64,000 nt of DNA from Paenibacillus lentus. Lineage in GTDB: Bacteria; Bacillota; Bacilli; Paenibacillales; Paenibacillaceae. Positions 57,565 through 64,000 of the stretch are shown piece by piece (position 1 is the first letter of the stretch; each line of letters begins with the position of its first letter). The stretch is taken from contig NZ_CP034248.1 of the NCBI RefSeq assembly GCF_003931855.1, forward strand, positions 4,526,001-4,590,000, written 5' to 3'. The translations under genes and the position numbers were made by a program. The notes under the pieces were generated by a model. It was not told the DNA's origin, searched no databases, and was given only the letters and a program-made list of their open reading frames with translations.

Positions 57565-57607
57565 CATCCGGTTGCAACGTTCTAAACAACGCCAGCCGGA
57601 TGTTTTT
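57565..57607 (+). terminator. Terminator after the DUF2621-like gene
   Basis: CATCCGG (57565-57571) pairs with CCGGATG (57596-57602), with further inner pairing, then TTTTT. The remnant reading frame begins immediately after it. Confidence 0.88.
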
Positions 57608-57655
57608 CTTATCAAACCTGATAAAGAGCCTTTCGGATTAAGCTTATTTAGAGGT

Positions 57656-57661
57656 TACGTT
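57656..57661. repeat. Target site duplication, left copy
   Basis: TACGTT directly before the left terminal repeat of the IS element; the same six bases follow the right terminal repeat at 59181-59186. Confidence 0.75.
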
Positions 57662-59180
57662 ACTCAACTTTCGCAGAGCGAAAATCGGCTTACTTGCTTG
57701 ATGTGATTAGATAAACCCTGATTAGAATATGGATGTTGCAATAATAGAAAAACACCGCTTCATTTGGTAAAGTGAGAGTGTCGAATCAATCACTACCATA
57801 CAGAAGAGGTGTCCTCTACATGATAGAGCAAAGCATATTACAAAATCAACTTCCAAATGAAATTAAACCCGCTTTTAAAGAGCTGAAAGTATTGCAACAT
57901 TTAAGAACAGCTGGATTTAAAAAGAGATTTGGTTATACCTGTTCGTTTTTATTCCAGCTTGTCTTTGTCCTTTTGTTTCACCACAAAAACTGGTTCCGCC
58001 TGTTGGAAAGCGAGAAAGGTGATACGTTTCCTGGGAAGGATGCGATCTATCGATTCCTGAATCACAGCGGCTATGCATGGCGCAAATTTCTGTCATTGCT
58101 TAGTTCCTCCACTATCGATAAAATTCGCCCACTGACAGGTGAAGATCGCATGTCTGCATTTGTTGTTGACGACTCCATGTTTGAGCGCAATCGTAGCAAG
58201 AAGGTTGAACTGCTTTCTCGATTTAAAGATCATGCAACGGGTTCCTTTTATAAAGGATTTCGGATGCTTACGCTAGGCTGGTCGGATGGTCATACGTTTA
58301 TTCCCGTTGACTTCTCCTTGCTAGCTTCGATGAAATCGCAAATAAATGGGATCATGCAAGGGATCGACAAGAGAACGTCTGGCTACAAGCGTCGGGTCGA
58401 AGCTTTGCTTCCTGCTCCTGAAATTATTCCATCGATGATTGATCGTGCGCTTTCCGCTGGTGTGCAGGCTTCATACGTGCTAATGGATAGTTGGTTCACA
58501 CATGCTCCATTAATCCAAGCCATCGTTGATCGAGGCCTAGATGTGATCGGCATGGTCAAAGCGGATAAGAAGCGTTATCTTGTTGACGAACGCCGATTAT
58601 CTTTGCAAGAACTTTATTATGAAGCCATCCCTGTTCAAGGAAAAAACAAGGGAATCTTACGCTCTATCCGTACCGAGTTGTCTCCAGGGATTCCAGTCAT
58701 GATGGTTTTCGTGCGTCACCGCTCAAAAAAGAAAGAATGGCTTGCCATTCTATGCACCGACCTAACGATTTCGGAAGAAAAAATGATTCAGATATACGGC
58801 ATTCGCTGGGATATCGAAGTCTTCTTTAAGTGTGCCAAATCCTTACTGCGCCTACAAAAAGAGTTTCAAGGACGCTCATATGATCTCCTTATCAGCCATA
58901 CCACGATTGTTTTTTCACGGTATATTTTGCTAGCGTGGCAACACCGACAAAGTACCGACAACCGTACGCTTGGTGGCTTGTTTTATTTGCTATGTGATGA
59001 AGTAGGTCAGCTAGATTGGGCTGTAGCCTTAAAACAACTGATTGAATTAATCGAAGATATCTCCAAGAAAGCCAGTAAGAAGATCACAACACTCATTCAA
59101 ACACAACTACAGCAATGGATCGCTGGCTTGCCCAGTTACATCAAGGCTTATTTGCCGATTTCAAGCTGCGAAAGTTGAGT
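57662..59180 (+). mobile_element. IS4-like insertion sequence, 1519 bp
   Basis: Bounded by 15-bp perfect inverted repeats ACTCAACTTTCGCAG (57662-57676) and its complement (59166-59180); similarity continues inside for about ten more bases (AATCGGC). One transposase gene fills it, and its stop codon lies within the right repeat. TACGTT is duplicated on both sides. A 6-bp duplication is short for the IS4 family proper (mostly 8-12), so the subgroup is uncertain. It appears complete and could be active. Confidence 0.9.
57820..59178 (+). CDS. IS4-like DDE transposase
   Basis: A 452-residue transposase. DDE residues: Asp in FVVDDSMFERN, Asp in YVLMDSWFTHAP, and Glu in the signature YGIRWDIEVFFKCAK, which fits the IS4-family YREK pattern (Y-x2-R-x3-E-x6-K) exactly. 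ATG 57820 follows AAGAGGTG by 8 nt; the frame opens at 57772. No frameshift or internal stop is visible, so the protein should be intact. It is the only gene in the element. Confidence 0.93.
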   Translation: MIEQSILQNQLPNEIKPAFKELKVLQHLRTAGFKKRFGYTCSFLFQLVFVLLFHHKNWFRLLESEKGDTFPGKDAIYRFLNHSGYAWRKFLSLLSSSTIDKIRPLTGEDRMSAFVVDDSMFERNRSKKVELLSRFKDHATGSFYKGFRMLTLGWSDGHTFIPVDFSLLASMKSQINGIMQGIDKRTSGYKRRVEALLPAPEIIPSMIDRALSAGVQASYVLMDSWFTHAPLIQAIVDRGLDVIGMVKADKKRYLVDERRLSLQELYYEAIPVQGKNKGILRSIRTELSPGIPVMMVFVRHRSKKKEWLAILCTDLTISEEKMIQIYGIRWDIEVFFKCAKSLLRLQKEFQGRSYDLLISHTTIVFSRYILLAWQHRQSTDNRTLGGLFYLLCDEVGQLDWAVALKQLIELIEDISKKASKKITTLIQTQLQQWIAGLPSYIKAYLPISSCES

Positions 59181-59186
59181 TACGTT
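59181..59186. repeat. Target site duplication, right copy
   Basis: TACGTT directly after the right terminal repeat, identical to 57656-57661. Confidence 0.75.
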
Positions 59187-59352
59187 ATTAATGGGGAAAC
59201 AATAAATAAACAGGTTGCTGATATTTATCAGATTATGTATATAAAAATATCTTACGGTGACGAAGATGATAGGACTAAAGATTTTTTGTTTATGAAAGCA
59301 ACTCCTTCTACGGAAATAATCGAATACTTTAATTCAATATAAAAAATTTTAA

Positions 59353-59505
59353 TTTGCCTTCTTGCTAAGAACGCTCCTTGGTGAAATGTCTGCCTTGCTG
59401 CTAGAGGGACAAAGGGTGATGCCGAAAGCCGCTTTGGAACACGGCTTCCGTTTTCAGCTTCCTGAAGTAGAGTCTGCAGCAGCAGATTTAAACAAGAAGT
59501 CTTAA
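59353..59505 (+). pseudogene. 3' remnant of a TIGR01777-type NAD-dependent epimerase gene
   Basis: A reading frame without start, preceded by a stop at 59350-59352, reads FAFLLRTLLGEMSALLLEGQ then RVMPKAALEHGFRFQLPEVE and ends at 59503. The order GEM-LLLEGQRV-P-K-L-GF-F--PE is the C-terminal end of the YfcH/SulA-like TIGR01777 epimerases as I know them. About 250 N-terminal residues are lost, apparently by a deletion joining this end to the AT-rich remnant on the left. Its stop overlaps the end of the convergent FHA gene. Confidence 0.7.
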
Positions 59506-61223
59506 TGATTTCTACCTAGATGAAAAGTGATCTCCGCAATGCTGAACGAATCCCCGGGCTCCATCGAGTAATCTTTATAAGGTGCGATCAGCTCGCCGTT
59601 TAACTTCGTGCCGTTTCGGGAGCCTAGATCCTTGATGCTGAAGCTAGCCTCCCGAATCATGAGTTCGACATGAGCACGAGACACCCCAGCCCCCTTCTCC
59701 ACGTATTGAGCCAAATCCTCAGAACGACCGATAATAAAGCTTCCCTTCGGAAGTGGTATGCGTTCCGCCCCGATGCCTAAAGGTAATTGTTTTTCTAAAT
59801 AATATGCCGCATTTCGAGCTTGCAATTGCTCCGACTCCGAAAAATCTTTCAGCAATACTGTAGCCGAAGCTGATGCCACCGGCTCTTTGCGCACTGCAGA
59901 TTCTGCCGATGATGCTGGATAAGGCTCTTTAATCGTCACTGGTAATTCCTCAAACATAAGATCGCGGTCGCTCTCCGCTTGCTTCTCTAACAAGGATTGA
60001 GATTGTGAATCCGCTTTAATAAGAGACTCATTCCACCGCCACTTCTCCTCATAACGGTGCAGATTGCTACCAAAGCGGGAGCCGGGATTATTCCTATTGT
60101 CCTTATGATCATTATGATCTCTGTCGCTCCTGCCTTTCTTAGGCTCAAGATAAGCTTCAGACTCCTCCTGATGGCTATCCCCATTCCATTTCTGGCCGTT
60201 CTTATTCCTGAAAAGTCCAGCCAGGTCAATGATTCTCCTATTGATAAGCAGGACAAATATTATTATGGCTACCGATACCCCTGCGCTAATATATAGTCCG
60301 GCATCCGTTGGCTTATCCATATATCCAAACTTCCAAACTACCATCCCCAACAACACAGCACTTAGCCACAAATAAGTAGGCTTAATTTCCACTCGGCTAA
60401 CCTCAGGCTGCTCGTTTTCGCCATCGGCTTCTTCCTCCCCGATAGCCCCCCTAAAATGAGTATCACTTCTATCTATAGCATCGGACGAGAAGTTCATTTT
60501 GCTCCGACTCGGGAGATTTTCTGCTAGTAAGAGATAAGGATCATTTAGCGAACTTCTCGACTGCTCATGAGAAAAAGGCGCTCTCCCTCCCCCGCCTTCA
60601 CTCGGACCAAGAATTGTTCCGTGCCCCACTGGAGGAGCAGGAGGAGCTTCATCAAGCAGCAGGGAAATCAGCAAACTTTTTAGCCCAGTAACCGAGAATA
60701 ACTCTCCTCCGCATAAACTGATAATTTGCTGTATTCCGCTTCCTTCCATATCCGTTACCCTTGTCATTAAACGATTGACTAGAGTTAGCAGAGCCTGAGC
60801 GATAGACTGCTTCCTCGAAATATCAAGTAAAGGTAGGTAAACTAAATAAACCATACCACTGGATAATGATTCTTCGATAAAAATATGATTTTCATCCAAC
60901 AAATAATTCCCGATAGTTAACATGTACTCCTTGCTATGATCAAGCACCTTCATAATTTGCAACAGGAGGCTGTAAAACTCTGTCATTGTCATTTGGTCGC
61001 TCTTTAAGCATTGAGCCAACATTCTTTTCCCTGTAATTTCATAATACAGCGTAACTTCAAAATCAATTTCCCTAACCTCTAGCGGCAGCAAATTAGGGAT
61101 CGTCACGGAGGTCAGCATATTCCTCTGCACCCGGTTCAAATGCTCGGTATGCAATCCTTCCTCCGTATTTATCACCATATATGTTCCGTCGTTCCTGACA
61201 AAATCGGTCACAAGGGCGGCCAT
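59502..61223 (-). CDS. FHA-domain membrane protein with DUF6382-like N-terminus
   Basis: A 573-residue protein. The N-terminal 200 residues (FVRNDGTYMVINTEEGLHTE at the start) match the DUF6382 region that accompanies Tad-type pili in Paenibacillus, as I recall. Two helices lie near residues 290-340 (YLWLSAVLLGMVVWKFG and ISAGVSVAIIIFVLLINRR). After a charged linker an FHA domain occupies about residues 485-573: GSFIIGRSEDLA, GVSRAHVEL and LGSRNGTKLNG are the phosphothreonine-binding loops. It likely senses a Ser/Thr kinase signal at the pilus machine. Last gene of the minus-strand Tad-like run. Confidence 0.82.
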   Translation of the reverse strand: MAALVTDFVRNDGTYMVINTEEGLHTEHLNRVQRNMLTSVTIPNLLPLEVREIDFEVTLYYEITGKRMLAQCLKSDQMTMTEFYSLLLQIMKVLDHSKEYMLTIGNYLLDENHIFIEESLSSGMVYLVYLPLLDISRKQSIAQALLTLVNRLMTRVTDMEGSGIQQIISLCGGELFSVTGLKSLLISLLLDEAPPAPPVGHGTILGPSEGGGGRAPFSHEQSRSSLNDPYLLLAENLPSRSKMNFSSDAIDRSDTHFRGAIGEEEADGENEQPEVSRVEIKPTYLWLSAVLLGMVVWKFGYMDKPTDAGLYISAGVSVAIIIFVLLINRRIIDLAGLFRNKNGQKWNGDSHQEESEAYLEPKKGRSDRDHNDHKDNRNNPGSRFGSNLHRYEEKWRWNESLIKADSQSQSLLEKQAESDRDLMFEELPVTIKEPYPASSAESAVRKEPVASASATVLLKDFSESEQLQARNAAYYLEKQLPLGIGAERIPLPKGSFIIGRSEDLAQYVEKGAGVSRAHVELMIREASFSIKDLGSRNGTKLNGELIAPYKDYSMEPGDSFSIAEITFHLGRNH

Positions 61224-61243
61224 TGTTGCCCACCTCCTCGCTT

Positions 61244-61762
61244 TTAGGAATAGTAAACTGCCATGATGGCACCGGGCAGCACAGCTAGCATAAATGGAAA
61301 GGTTAGCGGTTTATCCTTCGCCGTAAGAGCTTGTATCGGACTTATACTGCGCAGCACAATTAATCCAAGAACACTACGTAGTACGCCGCCAAGGCGTACC
61401 ATCATTTCTCTTCTGCAAATAAGAATGAGAATGCCGATGCATCCGGCAGCTAATATCGAATACAACAGTATTGACAAGGTCAGCGGCACTCCTACCCAAG
61501 CCCCGATTGCAGCGAATAATTTCACGTCTCCGCCTCCCACAGCTCGTGCTACATACATAATTGCCATTATTCCAAAACCAACGACGGCACCCTTTACTGC
61601 AAATAGAAAGCCTGTTCCACCATTTGTAATTACATGATATGCAGTGCCTAACAATGTCCCGGTTATCGTAATTATATTTGGAATTTTCATCGTAAGGATA
61701 TCGGTTACAAACGCGACGGCAAGCAATATAAAACAGCCCCAAATTTCTAAATGCATGACCAA
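61244..61762 (-). CDS. A24 prepilin peptidase (TadV/CpaA type)
   Basis: A 172-residue, six-helix aspartic protease that trims and may methylate prepilins. The two catalytic aspartates are Asp near residue 21 in FVTDILTMKIPN and Asp in the GxGD motif GGGDVKLFAA near residue 78. The short, single-domain form without the N-methylase region fits TadV/CpaA of Tad/Flp pili. The gene is 20 nt from the FHA gene and 6 nt from the TadE-like gene, so it is part of the same operon. Confidence 0.9.
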   Translation of the reverse strand: MVMHLEIWGCFILLAVAFVTDILTMKIPNIITITGTLLGTAYHVITNGGTGFLFAVKGAVVGFGIMAIMYVARAVGGGDVKLFAAIGAWVGVPLTLSILLYSILAAGCIGILILICRREMMVRLGGVLRSVLGLIVLRSISPIQALTAKDKPLTFPFMLAVLPGAIMAVYYS

Positions 61763-61768
61763 ATCTCC

Positions 61769-62764
61769 TTAGTTCTTCTTATTCGGACTCGCGACAACAA
61801 ACTCTGCCGTCGTTCGCAGGCCATCCCCCGTCTCAACAACAAACGTCCAAGTACCTGGCGTCGTATTCCCCCCTACAAGCCATTGCCACTCTACAACCCC
61901 ATGCTCATCGGCGGAGGCTTCACCCAAATATTTAGCTTGGCTTACCCCGCTTTTATAGTAAACCGTCAGTTTGGCAACCGTTCCTGGTTCGACTTTCGCG
62001 CTAACCCGTGCTTTATGCCCGGCAAATGCTGGCTCTGGCTTCGACAGAATGATCGGTGCCTGTCCCTCATCCTGCTCCTCTTTTCCGTACCCCCTCAACT
62101 CCCCGGTGTCTCCAATCCAAAGGCGTTCCTGGGCCCTCGCCTGCAGTACAACTTTCCGGTTGGAAAACGGTATTTTTATCGGCAATTCGTAACTTAGCTC
62201 GATGCCGAAATAAGGAATTCTCCCCGTTTTTAAGTCAGGTACGGTAATTCGGCTAACATGAACTCGTTCTTCACGAAGCAGCGTATTCTGCACAAACGGC
62301 TGCAAAAGCGGCTTCACCACAGGATCAAGAATCGTTTCCAGTACACTATTTTTAATATCATTCAACGGCTCATCTCCCTTGGCGGCAGCATCCAATATCC
62401 ATCTGGATAAAGGCTCGGGAAGTGAATCAGCATACTGACCAGCCCATTCCGATAAAGATAGCTTGGGCATGCTCCAATCAAATACACTCTCCTGTTTGCT
62501 AGCATCACTTCCGCTGGCCGCATCCTGCTCCGAGTATTTATCGACAGCCAGGGCAACAGGATAGATGTGCGCAGACACTTGCTTAACCACGTTTGAGGCA
62601 ACGATTTGCATCTGTAGGGAATAGACGGTCATCTGAACCATGTAGATAAAAAAGAACATGACTATAATAAAAACAGGCATGACAAGCGATGCTTCCAGCA
62701 CCATACTGCCTTGAGAGGCTTTATCAGAAGTTTCAGTACGAATAATGCGCTTGCTTGACAACAT
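61769..62764 (-). CDS. TadE-like pseudopilin
   Basis: A 331-residue protein with one N-terminal membrane helix: GSMVLEASLVMPVFIIVMFF with the TadE-type Glu at the start of the helix. A large extracellular part follows, ending in an immunoglobulin-like domain (KARVSAKVEPGTVAKLTVYY). The start overlaps the upstream gene by 32 nt and has GGAAGGAAG in front. TadE/TadF pseudopilins help assemble Tad pili. The long C-terminal part is unusual for TadE and could mediate contact outside the cell. Confidence 0.78.
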   Translation of the reverse strand: MLSSKRIIRTETSDKASQGSMVLEASLVMPVFIIVMFFFIYMVQMTVYSLQMQIVASNVVKQVSAHIYPVALAVDKYSEQDAASGSDASKQESVFDWSMPKLSLSEWAGQYADSLPEPLSRWILDAAAKGDEPLNDIKNSVLETILDPVVKPLLQPFVQNTLLREERVHVSRITVPDLKTGRIPYFGIELSYELPIKIPFSNRKVVLQARAQERLWIGDTGELRGYGKEEQDEGQAPIILSKPEPAFAGHKARVSAKVEPGTVAKLTVYYKSGVSQAKYLGEASADEHGVVEWQWLVGGNTTPGTWTFVVETGDGLRTTAEFVVASPNKKN

Positions 62765-64000
62765 AATATTTGCTTCCTTCCACCCGTCCCTTTAGAGCCC
62801 CAGCACTTCCGATTGCTTTGGACACACCAGGCAAAAACCATAATGGCAAAGCTGCGGTAACTTCTCCTTTAATATAAGTAGCTCGTTCATCCGGGTTGAT
62901 TCCCGTCTTAAAACGGATGACCGCTATCATCCGCGATAGCCGCTGTTCGCTGCCTCCGTGCAGCAATAGAAATAATCGAAGATGATCCCTGTACGTTAGG
63001 TTGATTTTTAAAAAACTGCTCAGCGGTATGCTACCCTTCTGACATAAAAGCACCATATCCTTGATCGCCTCTACTACTCCGTGCAGTAGAGCGGAAGCCA
63101 AGATCGCTAATGGATTGATCTTGTTAGCATGCTTGATCAGTCCTTCCATCGTGCGAATTGCCAAGCGCATCGTAAATATCTCTCCATAAACCGCAGCGAC
63201 ATTTCCTGCAGGATTATGAAATCCGTACAATATGTACTCTACCTCCTGCCGTTCCGGAGCAAATTGCTCGACTATCGCCTCCAGCTTGTCCGGCCTACCT
63301 TCCATAAGTCCTTTCAAGGTACTGACATCAAAAAATTCAAAATAACTGGTAACGTACTCGGTCTGGTAAGCATTGTCCGTTAGGCTTGACAGTATCTCTG
63401 ACAAAGAAGCATATAAAGCATCCATGCCCCCCATCGCCTGTTCGCCTGTCTCATAAGGATCAGTGCCGCGCTTCCTCGAATTTTCTTCCGATTCAGCCGT
63501 CTGATCCTGATTCAATTTACGATTGCCGTCAAAATAACCTTTCAGCAGGTCAAACTGCTTCTGATGCTCGCCCATCTTATTCTTCAAATCCTCGATTTGC
63601 TTGAGCAAATTAGATACTTCCTTCAGCTCAGCGGCGGCTTGCTTTTCCGTCTGCTTGCGTTCAGCATCGCTAGTACGGTGGGCCTCCAAAGTAGCCTTGA
63701 ATCGCTCCAGAATGTTGCCGCTACCGGAATCAACATAGGTTCGCAAATAACGATCGATATTACGACTGGCCTGAATCGTCTCCGATTTAAAGGCACTTAT
63801 ATTTCCAAATGAAACCGCACCAATAGCAGAAGACTTCGAAAGTAATGAAATTACCGTTTGGCGAGCGTTATTAAAACTCGACTCCTGTGCCTCAATGCCT
63901 GCCTCCAAGTCTGCAATAAAAGATTCCTGCAATAATAAGGATTGACTCTTATTCCGAATTCCAGCGAGCTCCATTTCCCCCGTAACAGTATCCTCTCCTC
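62733..64000 (-). CDS. Tad-locus associated protein, 5' end outside window
   Basis: The frame is open to the right edge (VTGEMELAGIRNKSQ and beyond), and the first internal ATG (63974) lacks a well-spaced ribosome site, so the gene probably begins outside. The visible 420 residues have a helical, coiled-coil-like N-terminal part (LEAGIEAQESSFNNARQ), no clear membrane segment except a weak one near NPLAILASALLHGVVEAI, and a C-terminal domain ending SKYYVVKQAHYSY. Position next to TadE and the prepilin peptidase suggests a pilus-machine component, possibly DUF5702-like. No activity is assigned. Confidence 0.65.
   Translation of the reverse strand, partial: GEDTVTGEMELAGIRNKSQSLLLQESFIADLEAGIEAQESSFNNARQTVISLLSKSSAIGAVSFGNISAFKSETIQASRNIDRYLRTYVDSGSGNILERFKATLEAHRTSDAERKQTEKQAAAELKEVSNLLKQIEDLKNKMGEHQKQFDLLKGYFDGNRKLNQDQTAESEENSRKRGTDPYETGEQAMGGMDALYASLSEILSSLTDNAYQTEYVTSYFEFFDVSTLKGLMEGRPDKLEAIVEQFAPERQEVEYILYGFHNPAGNVAAVYGEIFTMRLAIRTMEGLIKHANKINPLAILASALLHGVVEAIKDMVLLCQKGSIPLSSFLKINLTYRDHLRLFLLLHGGSEQRLSRMIAVIRFKTGINPDERATYIKGEVTAALPLWFLPGVSKAIGSAGALKGRVEGSKYYVVKQAHYSY

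Larger units (their letters stand above)
57611..59342 (+). pseudogene. AT-rich gene remnant interrupted by an IS element
   Basis: With the IS and one copy of its target duplication removed, the frame reads straight through: KPDKEPFGLSLFRGY on the left joins VINGETINKQVADIYQ on the right and ends at 59342 (last residues IIEYFNSI). No start codon or ribosome site is visible on the left; the frame begins right behind a terminator, so the N-terminus is missing. I do not recognise the family. Composition is AT-rich, unlike the neighbours. Coordinates include the inserted element. Confidence 0.6.

Noticed and set aside
57555-57660. A new gene starting behind the DUF2621-like terminator
   Set aside because: The frame has no start codon with a ribosome site and continues only when the IS is removed; treated as a remnant.

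Overview
The window looks like a chromosome segment of a Bacillota member close to Paenibacillus. The evidence is strong AGGAGG-type ribosome binding sites, frequent TTG and GTG starts, TTGACA/TATAAT-type promoters, a class I preQ1 riboswitch on queC, lipobox lipoproteins, and a mosaic of GC-moderate core genes with AT-rich acquired patches. I saw no rRNA, tRNA, CRISPR array or prophage.

Layout, left to right. (1) 1-10.9 kb: a truncated lipoprotein gene; a preQ1-riboswitch-controlled queCDEF operon making preQ1 for queuosine tRNA modification; a 2-hydroxyacid dehydrogenase; an MFS exporter; a possible small RNA or leader; an M24 aminopeptidase; a YhhQ-type queuosine-precursor transporter; and a chemoreceptor. 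(2) 10.9-22.6 kb: a vitamin B12 salvage locus on the minus strand. A cobalamin riboswitch precedes btuF-btuC-btuD-cobT-cobU-cobS, and upstream lie cobD-cbiZ-cbiB, an alpha-ribazole-phosphatase-like gene, an LLM flavoprotein and a TRM11-like methyltransferase. No corrin-ring synthesis genes are present, so the locus fits uptake and remodelling of corrinoids. (3) 22.8-27 kb: lipoate ligase, HAD phosphatase, a PhnP-like hydrolase and an orphan CysA-type ATPase. (4) 27-33.8 kb: a LacI-type regulator with matching operator sequences, a carbohydrate ABC importer (one permease gene carries a 1-nt frameshift) and a GH31 alpha-xylosidase, together a xyloside or xyloglucan-oligosaccharide utilisation operon. 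(5) 34-40.2 kb: TetR regulator, YigZ, pgi, a beta-hydroxyacid dehydrogenase and tkt. (6) 40.5-53.5 kb: an eight-gene minus-strand operon of an ABC-2 transporter, a MoxR AAA+ ATPase, a DUF58 protein, two large membrane VWA proteins, a coiled-coil/Gly-rich membrane protein and a membrane protein with a GATase-like fold. This is the least understood system here. (7) 53.6-57.6 kb: purU, an extended endonuclease IV, an AT-rich MarR-PaiA pair with duplicated operators, and a YneK-like membrane protein. (8) 57.6-59.5 kb: an IS4-like element with terminal repeats and target duplication, inserted in a gene remnant, followed by the 3' end of a lost epimerase gene. (9) 59.5-64 kb: the distal part of a Tad-pilus-like locus (FHA/DUF6382-like protein, A24 prepilin peptidase, TadE-like protein and one more protein running off the edge).

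Functional links: the que operon and the YhhQ transporter give synthesis plus uptake of queuosine precursors. The B12 operon pairs BtuFCD import with CbiZ removal of the nucleotide loop and CbiB/CobD/CobU/CobS/CobT rebuilding. The LacI protein, the importer and the alpha-xylosidase form a self-contained sugar module. The VWA/MoxR/ABC operon resembles a chaperone-driven membrane assembly apparatus whose substrate is unknown. All assignments come from reading motifs by eye; no database search was run.
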